A stretch of DNA of 23,075 bases from the IMG/VR virus record IMGVR_UViG_3300048033_000796, positions 1 through 23,075 of that record, one strand, 5' to 3'. Positions within the stretch are counted from its first letter, which is position 1. The number at the start of each line of letters is the position of its first letter. The stretch comes from a virus. Under the pieces are notes generated by a model, which searched no databases, was not told the DNA's origin, and saw nothing but the letters and a program-made list of their open reading frames with translations. Made by a program: the position numbers and the translations under genes. Positions 6,710 to 13,287 of the stretch are shown here, in pieces.

Positions 6710-7357
6710 ATGGAAAATCCTTATCAAAATATGACTAAAGAGCAAGTTGCAAACTTGCCACCTATTGATAAAACACCTGACTTTATCGAACATTATAAAG
6801 GTGTTCTAACTAAAGAATTTTGTAAGCGGGTCACTGATTGGTTTGATTTTCAGGAAGAAACAAATTCATTTGTTATTGATAGGCGTTCTGATGAATATGT
6901 AACAGATACGCAAATCTTTGCTGGTACTGTTGGTTCGCCCGTATATCCAGGATTTCAATTAAATACAATTTCACCTGTTTTGCATAATCCAATCTTCGAA
7001 GTATTGAAGACAGCGGCACAAGACTATTTCAAAAAGTACCCGTTTATTCATACTGCGGGCAGTCATAGTATTGTTGACTTCAAAATGCAAAAGACAAAAA
7101 AGGGTGAAGGGTTTACTGGGTGGCACTATGAGAGTGGTGACATTCAACACAATCGCAGATTTTTGACTTTTATGATTTATCTAAACGATGTTAATAATGG
7201 TGGCGAGACTGAATTTTATTATCAGAAAAAGAAATTTAAACCTCGTGCTGGTGACATGTTAGTATGGCCTGCTGGTTTCACACATATGCATAAAGGTTAT
7301 TCCCCTAAAAAAGAGACCAAGTATATTATCACAACATGGATGGAGTATACTGGTTAA
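6710..7357 (+). CDS. 2-oxoglutarate/Fe(II)-dependent oxygenase, prolyl-hydroxylase-like
   Basis: A 215-aa protein of the double-stranded beta-helix oxygenase fold. Metal ligands are in the HxE variant: H139 and E141 in GWHYESG, and H194 in THMHKG; K204 sits where the 2-oxoglutarate carboxylate is bound. The core FLTFMIYLNDVNNGGETEF is the hallmark strand-turn of prolyl-4-hydroxylase-like enzymes. Such genes are frequent in marine T4-like phages, but their substrates are unknown; they may hydroxylate a protein side chain or act on nucleic acid. The stop codon overlaps the start of the ClpP-like gene. A second oxygenase (18905) has the usual HxD. Confidence 0.88.
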   Translation: MENPYQNMTKEQVANLPPIDKTPDFIEHYKGVLTKEFCKRVTDWFDFQEETNSFVIDRRSDEYVTDTQIFAGTVGSPVYPGFQLNTISPVLHNPIFEVLKTAAQDYFKKYPFIHTAGSHSIVDFKMQKTKKGEGFTGWHYESGDIQHNRRFLTFMIYLNDVNNGGETEFYYQKKKFKPRAGDMLVWPAGFTHMHKGYSPKKETKYIITTWMEYTG

Positions 7358-8010
7358 TGATTAACAAAAACAGGAATTCACCTATGAAAGACTTATTACA
7401 ATTGGGTGATAGCGTTAAAGGTTATTCAGTTAAACCTGCTATCAATCTTCATACGTTATATATGACAGGAGAGATTGAAAGTCCTGATGAGTACACAGAT
7501 GTTTTTGAGAGCATTCGAATGGCTTCGCCTAACGATGTAATCAAAATTCATATTAACTCACCTGGCGGTGATTTGTTTACTGCTATTCAGTTTATGCGAG
7601 TATTAAAAGAGACAGAAGCGAAAGTGATTACTTCTGTTGAGGGTGCTTGCATGTCTGCGGCAACCTTAATCTTTCTAGCGGCAGACCAATTTGAAATCAG
7701 TGAACACTCTGTATTCATGTTCCACAACTATTCTACAGTAATGTATGGTAAGGGTGGTGAATTGTTTGATGGGATTATGCACGACCGCAAGTGGTCAGAA
7801 AATCTACTCAAAACAGAATACGAAGGTTTCTTAACTGAGAAAGAAATTGAAACTGTCTTAGATGGTAAAGATATCTGGCTTGATGCTGATGACGCAGTAG
7901 AGCGTTTGAATGTTTTTGCTAAACTACAGCAACAGCGCATTGAAGAGCAAAAGGCTGAAGAACAGCAATCTACGCCAAAAAAGCGCAAATCAACCAAAAA
8001 AAGTGACTAA
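7357..8010 (+). CDS. ClpP-like serine protease
   Basis: A 217-aa member of the ClpP/crotonase-type fold. The catalytic triad is complete: S100 in GACMSAATL, H123 in FMFHNYS and D172 in GKDIWLDADDA. HINSPGG at 66-71 is the oxyanion-hole strand. The C-terminal tail (from about residue 187) is a Gln/Glu helix ending in Lys/Arg. ATG 7357 overlaps the previous stop; ATG 7384 is an alternative with its own AGG. In phages such proteins may serve as head-maturation protease or work with host ClpA/ClpX to degrade proteins. The early-type neighbours here favour the second, by inference. Confidence 0.88.
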   Translation: MINKNRNSPMKDLLQLGDSVKGYSVKPAINLHTLYMTGEIESPDEYTDVFESIRMASPNDVIKIHINSPGGDLFTAIQFMRVLKETEAKVITSVEGACMSAATLIFLAADQFEISEHSVFMFHNYSTVMYGKGGELFDGIMHDRKWSENLLKTEYEGFLTEKEIETVLDGKDIWLDADDAVERLNVFAKLQQQRIEEQKAEEQQSTPKKRKSTKKSD

Positions 8011-8036
8011 TTACTGAAAAAAAGTTGAGGAATCCC

Positions 8037-8065
8037 TTGACATTTACCTAAAAATAGGTTATATT
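8037..8065 (+). promoter_or_regulatory. Sigma70-type promoter, TTGACA-17-TATATT
   Basis: TTGACA at 8037-8042 and TATATT at 8060-8065 with the CCC just before the -35 that marks this promoter set. It lies in the gap after the ClpP-like gene and drives the HAD-type gene, very likely together with the two tRNA-Arg genes. Confidence 0.85.
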
Positions 8066-8093
8066 TGTATAGTAATTAGAAAGAGAGTATATT

Positions 8094-8711
8094 ATGAAGA
8101 AAGAAAAAGTGATACTCACAGATGCCGATGGCGTTCTCTTAGATTGGGAATATGCATTTGATTATTGGATGCATCGTCACGGCTATGAAGTCAAAACTGA
8201 AAACGTCTACGAAATGGACGTAAAATACGACATGGCGAAACCTGAGATGAAGCGTCTCATTCGCATGTTCAACGAAAGCGCATGGATTCGTAAGTTGCCA
8301 CCTTTGCGTGATGCAATCAAGTATGTTAAGAAACTACACGAAGACCATGGTTTCATTTTTCACTGCATTACAAGTTTAAGTAACGATGAATACGCACAAC
8401 ACTTGCGTACTAAGAACTTGCGTGAAATGTTCGGTGATAGCACATTTGAAAAGTATGTCTACTTAGACACTGGTGCTGATAAAGATGAAATTCTCGCACT
8501 TTACAAAGATACTGATTGTTATTGGATTGAAGACAAATATGAGAATGCAATGGTTGGTAAGAACCTTGGTTTAGATAGCATTCTCATGGGTCACGGCTTT
8601 AACATGAAGTACGAAACAAAGCGCCCAACTCCATTAGGGTTTGAGGGTAATGAAGATGCACCTACACGGGTGAACAACTGGAAAGAGATTTATAACTTAA
8701 TTACAGGTTAA
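8094..8711 (+). CDS. HAD-superfamily phosphatase, 5'-nucleotidase-like
   Basis: A 205-aa protein of the haloacid dehalogenase superfamily. Motif I is LTDADGVLLDW, with nucleophile D10 and acid D12; motif II is the Ser/Thr in FHCITSLS; the motif III lysine lies in TGADKDEIL; motif IV acids are in YWIEDKYENA. The closest kind is 5'(3')-deoxyribonucleotidase, which would fit dNTP-pool control next to nrdAB, but the substrate cannot be read from the sequence. It stands behind its own promoter and ends 9 bases before tRNA-Arg. Confidence 0.82.
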   Translation: MKKEKVILTDADGVLLDWEYAFDYWMHRHGYEVKTENVYEMDVKYDMAKPEMKRLIRMFNESAWIRKLPPLRDAIKYVKKLHEDHGFIFHCITSLSNDEYAQHLRTKNLREMFGDSTFEKYVYLDTGADKDEILALYKDTDCYWIEDKYENAMVGKNLGLDSILMGHGFNMKYETKRPTPLGFEGNEDAPTRVNNWKEIYNLITG

Positions 8712-8720
8712 ACAGTCATT

Positions 8721-8797
8721 GCCCTCGTAACTCAACAGGATAGAGTAACGGTCTTCTAAACCGTAAGTTGCAGGTTCGAGTCCTGCCGAGGGCGCCA
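8721..8797 (+). tRNA. tRNA-Arg (TCT)
   Basis: Acceptor GCCCTCG/CGAGGGC, discriminator G, encoded CCA (8795-8797), anticodon stem ACGGT/ACCGT with loop CTTCTAA and anticodon TCT at 8755-8757, and T loop GGTTCGAGTCC. It reads AGA and AGG, arginine codons that are favoured by AT-rich phages and often rare in hosts. Confidence 0.95.
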
Positions 8798-8809
8798 ATA
8801 TTTTTTCTC

Positions 8810-8885
8810 GGGCTTGTAGTTCAGCGGATAGAATACTTGTCTACGAAACAAGGGGTCAGAGGTTCGAATCCTCTCAAGCCCGCCA
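8810..8885 (+). tRNA. tRNA-Arg (ACG)
   Basis: Acceptor GGGCTTG/CAAGCCC, discriminator G, encoded CCA (8883-8885), anticodon stem CTTGT/ACAAG with loop CTACGAA and anticodon ACG at 8843-8845, and T loop GGTTCGAATCC. A34 would have to be converted to inosine by host TadA to read CGU, CGC and CGA. It lies 12 bases after tRNA-Arg(TCT). Confidence 0.94.
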
Positions 8886-8907
8886 ATGAGAAAAACCAAA
8901 ATAACCC

Positions 8908-8935
8908 TTGACAAACGAAATAATTCGTGTATAAT
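8908..8935 (+). promoter_or_regulatory. Consensus promoter with palindromic spacer
   Basis: TTGACA (8908-8913), a 16-base spacer and TATAAT (8930-8935): perfect boxes. The spacer contains ACGAA-ATAA-TTCGT (8915-8928), an inverted repeat that a dimeric repressor could bind. The upstream tract AAAAACCAAAATAACCC is the shared element. The gene it drives codes for a winged-helix protein, so self-regulation is likely but not shown. Confidence 0.85.
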
Positions 8936-8956
8936 GGGTAACAAGATTGAGGTAAC

Positions 8957-8994
8957 GATTGCACCTTGATGACACTATGTGAAATGAAGCAATC
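8957..8994 (+). promoter_or_regulatory. Leader stem-loop before the winged-helix gene
   Basis: GATTGC (8957-8962) pairs perfectly with GCAATC (8989-8994) across a 26-base loop that contains a small CAC-TAT-GTG hairpin. It sits in the unusually long leader (about 72 bases) between the promoter and the ATG at 9015. A role in translation or RNA stability is a guess. Confidence 0.35.
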
Positions 8995-9014
8995 AAATTA
9001 AAAGGTAGATTAAT

Positions 9015-9293
9015 ATGACTAGAGCAAAAAACGGACGTTTCGTCAAAACAGCACAAACAACTAAACTTTTGAATGCACTACAGAAAGGTGAAACTTTCAC
9101 TGCTAAACAAGCGGCGAAGCGTTTTAACATGCCTGTAGCAAACGTGAGCAAGCGTGTATATGACCTGCGCTCAGAAGGTTATTGTGTGTACAGTAATCGT
9201 GTAAGCGGTTCAACTGAAGTGTCGTATCGTATCGGTACTCCCTCTAAAGCGATTGTCGCCGCGGCTTTCCAAGCAGGCGTAGACTTTTCGTAA
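9015..9293 (+). CDS. Winged helix-turn-helix DNA-binding protein
   Basis: A 92-aa basic protein. The order is a basic N-terminus, a helix LLNALQKGE, then FTAKQAAKRFNMPVANVSKR as the helix-turn-helix, followed by VYDLRSEGYCVYSNRVSG as the wing strands: the layout of small phage winged-helix regulators. It is a single-gene unit between a consensus promoter with a palindrome in the spacer and a strong terminator, which suggests a transcription regulator made early and perhaps controlling itself and other CCCTTGAC promoters. The DNA target is unknown. The AAAGG ribosome site is 10 bases before ATG. Confidence 0.8.
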   Translation: MTRAKNGRFVKTAQTTKLLNALQKGETFTAKQAAKRFNMPVANVSKRVYDLRSEGYCVYSNRVSGSTEVSYRIGTPSKAIVAAAFQAGVDFS

Positions 9294-9312
9294 TTTGTTG
9301 AAATGGTAAACT

Positions 9313-9336
9313 GGGTGCCTTCGGGCACCCTTTTTT
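9313..9336 (+). terminator. Strong rho-independent terminator
   Basis: GGGTGCC (9313-9319), tetraloop TTCG, GGCACCC (9324-9330), then six T residues. A perfect 7-pair GC-rich stem with a stable UUCG loop that closes the winged-helix unit. Confidence 0.95.
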
Positions 9337-9354
9337 CCCTTAAGGACTTTTGTA

Positions 9355-9828
9355 ATGTACGCACCAAACTATGACTTTGATAAAGACTTGCCTATCGCTC
9401 AGGCGACAGAGAAGCAAGTAGCAAATTTTCTTGTTGAAAAAGCAAAGATGACTTTTATCAGTGATAATGACGATAATAAGTATGACTTGCTAATGAAGAC
9501 AAACGATGGTAAGAAAATTACTATCGAAGTGAAAGAAGATTTCTCTTGTCAAAGAACTGGTAATGTTGGTGTGGAATTCGAATGTAGAGGTAAACCATCT
9601 GGCATTGAAGTTTCTCAAGCAGATGCATATTTGTATAAAGTACATGAACCTAACGGTAAAAAGGGACTTTATGTAATCGCAACTAAGAACTTGAAAAAGA
9701 TGATTAGAGAAGAACAATACTTTCGTATTGTTTGTGGCGGTGACCCAGGTAGTAACTCTATGAACTATTTGTTCAAACTTGATGTTGTTAAAAATAATTT
9801 TAAGAAACTAGGTTACATCAATGAGTAG
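9355..9828 (+). CDS. PD-(D/E)XK-family nuclease
   Basis: A 157-aa protein with the full short nuclease core: E19 in the first helix (ATEKQVANFLVEKA), D44 in KYDLLMKTNDG, and E58 and K60 in ITIEVKED, followed by VEFECRGKPSGIEVSQADAY, typical of Holliday-junction-resolvase-like and VRR-type members. Small proteins of this kind occur in marine T4-like phages, where they are suspected to act in DNA repair or host DNA breakdown. Start ATG follows TTAAGGAC after a terminator; no clear promoter precedes it, so read-through or a hidden promoter is needed. Its stop overlaps the next start. Confidence 0.75.
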   Translation: MYAPNYDFDKDLPIAQATEKQVANFLVEKAKMTFISDNDDNKYDLLMKTNDGKKITIEVKEDFSCQRTGNVGVEFECRGKPSGIEVSQADAYLYKVHEPNGKKGLYVIATKNLKKMIREEQYFRIVCGGDPGSNSMNYLFKLDVVKNNFKKLGYINE

Positions 9829-10000
9829 GATAGAACCGAAAGGTGTTAAACATACACCTCTAAAACAAACTGAGAAATTTTGGGAGGATGTACCTTCTAC
9901 ATCAAAGACACCAAATGTTGGTGCTAATAATGATGTAGCAGAACTTCTCAAAATTATCATTACAAAATTAGATAAAATTATTAGTAAACTGGACGATTAA
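9821..10000 (+). CDS. Small hypothetical protein (59 aa)
   Basis: Starts inside the end of the nuclease gene (8-base overlap, ATGAGTAG), so translation is probably coupled. The N-terminal half is polar and Pro/Lys-rich without clear structure; the C-terminal third, ELLKIIITKLDKIISKLDD, is a regular amphipathic helix that could pair with another helix. I do not recognise it. The peroxiredoxin gene begins 3 bases after its stop. Confidence 0.7.
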   Translation: MSRIEPKGVKHTPLKQTEKFWEDVPSTSKTPNVGANNDVAELLKIIITKLDKIISKLDD

Positions 10001-10002
10001 AT

Positions 10003-10578
10003 ATGAGTTATAAACAAGTAGAAGTGGGTGATTTAGCACCTATGGTAACCTTTCGTATGCGTAGGGGTGATGTTACACCTGGCACAGAAGGGTGTGGCTT
10101 TGACGGCGAATGGGTAGAGACTAATTCTTATGAGTTATTCGAAAACAAAAAAGTCGTTTTATTTTCATTACCTGGCGCATTTACGCCAACTTGCACTACA
10201 ACAATGGTGCCTGGATTTGAACAGATGCATAGTCTGATGACTGATTTGGGTGTCGATGATGTGTATTGTATTTCTGTCAATGATGCGTTTGTGATGAATG
10301 CATGGGCAGATTGCTTGAATTTGAAGAACGTTAAAGTTCTACCCGATGGTAATGGCGAATTCACACATGATGTGGGTATGCTAGTAAGTAAGTCCAATCT
10401 GGGTTTTGGTTTCCGCTCATGGCGTTATGCCGCTGTGATTGAAAACGGCAAATTCACTTATTTGGGTGTTGAAGAGTTTGATAAAGATGATGAGTTTTCT
10501 CGCAACGATATTGAAGAAGACCCATACATTGAGAGTACACCTGAAAAGGTATTAGAATTCTTGCGAAGCGAGAGTTAA
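10003..10578 (+). CDS. Peroxiredoxin (Prx5/AhpE-like)
   Basis: Reduces hydrogen peroxide and organic peroxides with a cysteine thiol. The 191-aa protein has the peroxidatic motif PGAFTPTC with C64, preceded by VVLFSLP, and the conserved arginine R141 in FRSWRYAAVI. PGAFTPTC rather than FTFVCPTE puts it in the Prx5 group. Other cysteines (C31, C89, C104) could resolve the sulfenic acid, or glutaredoxin may do it; a phage glutaredoxin lies 2.1 kb on. It sits 2 bases after one gene and 1 before the next, so it is part of an operon. Protection of the infected cell from oxidative stress is inference. Confidence 0.9.
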   Translation: MSYKQVEVGDLAPMVTFRMRRGDVTPGTEGCGFDGEWVETNSYELFENKKVVLFSLPGAFTPTCTTTMVPGFEQMHSLMTDLGVDDVYCISVNDAFVMNAWADCLNLKNVKVLPDGNGEFTHDVGMLVSKSNLGFGFRSWRYAAVIENGKFTYLGVEEFDKDDEFSRNDIEEDPYIESTPEKVLEFLRSES

Positions 10579-10579
10579 T

Positions 10580-10912
10580 ATGAGTACACCTGCTTATAAG
10601 AAACGGCAACGTTTACAGGCGCAAGCAGATGAAAAGCGCCAACGTGATTTTGAGAAGAAGTATGGTTTATTCTCAAAACCTGTGAAGTCGAAGAAAAAAG
10701 ACTTCACACCCTATGAACCAAAAGAAGCGTATCGCAGAGATACACCTGACATTCCATGTAGTAATAATGTCGGTGGGTTTGCACCCAAGAAAGAAAGTCC
10801 TAAGTACACAGGAACTCTTATCAAAGGTATCGCTACGATGCACAAGAGTAATGCAGTACCAATCGTCAATAAACAAGAAGCGATTGATATATCTAACATG
10901 CGAAGGAATTAA
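10580..10912 (+). CDS. Conserved basic phage protein
   Basis: A 110-aa protein starting 1 base after the peroxiredoxin stop. The N-terminal 50 residues are a highly basic, probably disordered stretch (KKRQRLQAQADEKRQRDFEKK). The C-terminus carries a motif I know from many tailed-phage hypotheticals: PKYTGTLIKGIATMHKSN, then AVPI and an MRR near the end. The function is unknown. Nearly identical C-termini in unrelated phages suggest a fixed partner, perhaps a host protein. Confidence 0.8.
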   Translation: MSTPAYKKRQRLQAQADEKRQRDFEKKYGLFSKPVKSKKKDFTPYEPKEAYRRDTPDIPCSNNVGGFAPKKESPKYTGTLIKGIATMHKSNAVPIVNKQEAIDISNMRRN

Positions 10913-10915
10913 AAT

Positions 10916-11416
10916 ATGAAAGCACTACCAAAAACCACTTATACATTCTCTTCATGGGTCGTTGACGATTATGGAGATGATAAAGAAGTTAAAATTGAAT
11001 TCTCTACATCTGAAGAAACTCTAACAGACATGTGTGAAAAGTTTGGTGATTTTCTTCGTGCTACAGGATTTAGTTATGTCAAAGATGTTGTTGCATATGA
11101 CACTTGGGAAGAAGACCGTTATGACAGTTCAGAACCAGATGACACATTAGATTTTGGTACTGATGAAGAACAGCCCGATTTGTTCGATAACAGTGTGATT
11201 GATTTTCCAGTGACTTCCACCACTACTGACTATACTGCCTCGGGTTCATTTAGCATGTACCCTGGTGATATTCAGGTAACTTACGGTGGGGCAGATATCT
11301 CAACTACAAGTGAAAATATCACCTTGACAACATCGCCAATTGATGCTACTATTAATGTGAGAAATTCGATTGATGATGCAAGTCCAGAAGAATGGGATGC
11401 TCTAAAGGGAAAATAG
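10916..11416 (+). CDS. Acidic hypothetical protein
   Basis: A 166-aa protein with two parts. Residues 1-70 (YTFSSWVVDDYGDDKEVKIE, then EKFGDFLRATGFSYVKDV) form a small alpha-beta domain of a kind seen in cyanophage hypotheticals. The rest is acidic and Ser/Thr-rich and is probably flexible or beta-rich. It follows the basic protein at 10580 by 3 bases in the same operon. A TTGACA-17-TACTAT pair lies inside its 3' part (11324-11352) and may be an extra promoter. No function is recognised. Confidence 0.7.
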   Translation: MKALPKTTYTFSSWVVDDYGDDKEVKIEFSTSEETLTDMCEKFGDFLRATGFSYVKDVVAYDTWEEDRYDSSEPDDTLDFGTDEEQPDLFDNSVIDFPVTSTTTDYTASGSFSMYPGDIQVTYGGADISTTSENITLTTSPIDATINVRNSIDDASPEEWDALKGK

Positions 11417-11436
11417 GAAAAAAACCAAAATAACCC

Positions 11437-11465
11437 TTGACTTTCTCGGTTCTTTGTTGTATATT
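11437..11465 (+). promoter_or_regulatory. Sigma70-type promoter, TTGACT-17-TATATT
   Basis: TTGACT at 11437-11442 and TATATT at 11460-11465, after the shared tract AAAAAAACCAAAATAACCC. It starts the run of genes from 11496 to 13226. Confidence 0.85.
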
Positions 11466-11495
11466 TGTAATGTAATAATGATTGAGAGATAAATT

Positions 11496-12155
11496 ATGAA
11501 AAATGTGACGAAATACTCTGTTGTAAATGTAGTATCATGCGCTATTGGCGTGACTGAAAACAACGGGTTTGTCTCTAAAAAAGAGGCAACTGTTGATAAA
11601 CCATCAACAGCGTCTATCATTCAACAACAATTACTAAACCTTGATGCATCTGAGTTTTCTGAGGTGTATCAAGGTTATTTTGTTGAAGCGGTAGAGTTGA
11701 TTGAATGGGCAAAAGAAAATCTCAAAGGTGACTTCGGTCGTTCTACTGTTGAGATTATCAATAAGGGCGACATTACCCTTCCTCAAGTTGCATTTCTCGC
11801 AACACTACCAAATCAGAAGAAAATTGTAGATGAGCGTGAGGCGGCGAAAGAAGAACAGTCAAAAGAGACTGCAACTTCTGAGTGGTTTGGTACTGTCCGC
11901 AAACGTTCTGAGTTTTTTGTGAAGTTAGTCCAGAAAAAATATGTTCCTAGTTACGATAGTTACATATATAATATTGCAACCCGAGAAGGCAACTTAGGTT
12001 CATTCTTCTCTAAAAGTAATTTAGAACTAACTGCGGGTGATTGTTTTCTAATGAAAGCAACTCCCAAGCGTCATGTTGTGTCCTCTTGGCATGGCGGTAA
12101 AGAAACTCAATTTAATCGTGTCGTAGTCAAAGAGGTAATGGGAAAGGTAAAATAA
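11496..12155 (+). CDS. Hypothetical protein, possible OB-like C-terminal domain
   Basis: A 219-aa protein in two parts. Residues 1-115 are mixed and contain a helical stretch (SEVYQGYFVEAVELIEWAKE). Residues 130-219 are strand-rich: WFGTVRKRSEFFVKL, YIYNIATREGNLGSFFS, LTAGDCFLMKATPKRH, ETQFNRVVV. That order - a GTV strand, a carbohydrate-free G-N-L-G-FFS strand, a gd.f.mkaTpKrH strand and a final T-x-x-x-R strand - looks like an oligonucleotide-binding (OB) domain in phage DNA-handling proteins. DNA or RNA binding is inference. It is first in its operon, and the secreted protein follows 2 bases later. Confidence 0.7.
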   Translation: MKNVTKYSVVNVVSCAIGVTENNGFVSKKEATVDKPSTASIIQQQLLNLDASEFSEVYQGYFVEAVELIEWAKENLKGDFGRSTVEIINKGDITLPQVAFLATLPNQKKIVDEREAAKEEQSKETATSEWFGTVRKRSEFFVKLVQKKYVPSYDSYIYNIATREGNLGSFFSKSNLELTAGDCFLMKATPKRHVVSSWHGGKETQFNRVVVKEVMGKVK

Positions 12156-12157
12156 TT

Positions 12158-12694
12158 ATGAAAAGATTTTTAACAATTGCCGCAATTGCGGGTCTATCTA
12201 TTTTCGCTACTGAGAAAGCGATGGCGCAAGAAACAATTCAAGCACCTATTGTGAGTAAAGTTGCCCAGTATATTTGGGCGAAAGAATATATCGGTACAGA
12301 CCAAGTGTGTCGAACTGTGTATGTCAAAGAACCGCAAGGTAAATGGAACGATGGCGTTTCTGGCGCAATTAAGGGTGACGGTGACGCAATCGCTGGCGCA
12401 ATTATTGGTGGTCTTATCGGCAATCAGTTTGGTGGCGGTAAAGGTAAAGATGTAATGACTGGTCTAGGCGTAATCGTAGGTTCGAATGTTGCAAAAGGTA
12501 CTGCAAACCGAAATGGTGGTACAATCAAACGTACTATTTGCGATGATGTACCACAATATCATAAAGTGAAAGAAATCACTGGTTATAATGTGACGTATAT
12601 GTATGATGGGAGACATTATCAGGCATTCTTCAATGAAGACCCTGGTACACATGTTACACTTGAACTTAAAACAACGCATAGCGTAAGGAACTAA
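12158..12694 (+). CDS. Secreted glycine-zipper protein, 17-kDa surface antigen-like
   Basis: A 178-aa protein with a signal peptide (KRF, hydrophobic residues 5-17, cleavage at AMA-QE after residue 23). Residues 74-115 form a glycine zipper (GDAIAGAIIGGLIGNQFGGG), as in the two-helix membrane domain of the rickettsial 17-kDa antigen and UmoD-like proteins. C51 and C128 may pair in the periplasm. No lipobox cysteine follows the signal, so it is not an obvious lipoprotein. In bacteria such proteins sit in the envelope. A phage copy could alter the host surface, for example against superinfection; that is a guess. Acquisition from a host is likely. Confidence 0.8.
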   Translation: MKRFLTIAAIAGLSIFATEKAMAQETIQAPIVSKVAQYIWAKEYIGTDQVCRTVYVKEPQGKWNDGVSGAIKGDGDAIAGAIIGGLIGNQFGGGKGKDVMTGLGVIVGSNVAKGTANRNGGTIKRTICDDVPQYHKVKEITGYNVTYMYDGRHYQAFFNEDPGTHVTLELKTTHSVRN

Positions 12695-12695
12695 T

Positions 12696-12950
12696 ATGCA
12701 TTTTACAGTATATTCTAAAGATTTGTGTGGTTATTGCACAAGAGCAAAAACATTGCTTGATACGCATAGTCTACCATACAATGAAATCAAACTAGGGCGT
12801 GATATTGAACGTGATGCGCTAATTGAAGCAATTCAATTCTATGGTCACAGCAATACAATGCCTATGGTAATTGTCGAAGACGAACACGGCAATAAAGAAC
12901 GAGTTGGTGGGTATGAAGCCCTCAGCGATTTTGTCAAAAATAATGTTTAA
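12696..12950 (+). CDS. grx: Glutaredoxin
   Basis: An 84-aa thioredoxin-fold protein: first strand FTVYSKDL, dithiol site C11-G-Y-C14, the cis-proline loop NTMPMVIV (P56) and the glutathione-binding GGYEAL near the end. The CGYC site is dithiol, fit for reducing ribonucleotide reductase; T4 has a comparable NrdC. It likely donates electrons to the NrdA encoded at the left edge and may recycle the peroxiredoxin at 10003. It starts 1 base after the glycine-zipper gene stop. Confidence 0.92.
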   Translation: MHFTVYSKDLCGYCTRAKTLLDTHSLPYNEIKLGRDIERDALIEAIQFYGHSNTMPMVIVEDEHGNKERVGGYEALSDFVKNNV

Positions 12951-12968
12951 TTAAAAGTGAGGTAAATT

Positions 12969-13226
12969 ATGAATTACGATGAACTAAAAAGCACCCTTCA
13001 AGCAAACGTTGCTAATGTGACATTTACGAAGAAAAATGGTGACAAGCGTGTACTGAACTGTACACTCATTCCTGACTATCTTCCTGCCATCGAAGTAAAA
13101 GAAGGTGAAGAGAAAGCAGAACGTAAGGTGAATACAGACGCACTTGCTGTCTGGGACTTGGAAAACAAAGGCTGGCGAAGTTTTCGCCTAGATACTTTGG
13201 AGAATGTCGAAATAATCTCGGCATAA
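12969..13226 (+). CDS. Small SH3-barrel-like phage protein (DUF2693-like)
   Basis: An 85-aa protein. The pattern VTFTKKNGDKRVLNCTLIPD, then LAVWDLENKGWRSFRLDTLENV, is the one used by small phage proteins annotated as SH3 beta-barrel or DUF2693: a strand with a charged turn, then a VWDLE-x-x-WRSFR strand pair. These are common in marine T4-like phages, with no agreed function. It ends only 3 bases before the -35 box of the next promoter, and is the last gene of the 11496 operon. Confidence 0.8.
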   Translation: MNYDELKSTLQANVANVTFTKKNGDKRVLNCTLIPDYLPAIEVKEGEEKAERKVNTDALAVWDLENKGWRSFRLDTLENVEIISA

Positions 13227-13229
13227 CCC

Positions 13230-13258
13230 TTGACAACTTGGTTCGTACCATGTAGGAT
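13230..13258 (+). promoter_or_regulatory. Sigma70-type promoter, TTGACA-17-TAGGAT
   Basis: TTGACA at 13230-13235 with TAGGAT at 13253-13258 (TG directly before it). The spacer has TGGT-TCGT-ACCA, a short inverted repeat. It starts the 13288 gene; a TAGGAG ribosome site follows in the leader. Confidence 0.7.
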
Positions 13259-13287
13259 ATATCTATAACTTAGGAGAACGTTTAGAT

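Noticed and set aside
8756-8944. Minus-strand open frame across the two tRNA-Arg genes
   Set aside because: It is the usual spurious translation of tRNA complements; the tRNAs fold perfectly on the + strand.
11324-11352. TTGACA-17-TACTAT inside the 10916 gene
   Set aside because: Possible extra promoter, but it lacks the CCC/A-rich marks, is fully coding, and a better promoter lies 113 bases downstream; not listed as a feature.
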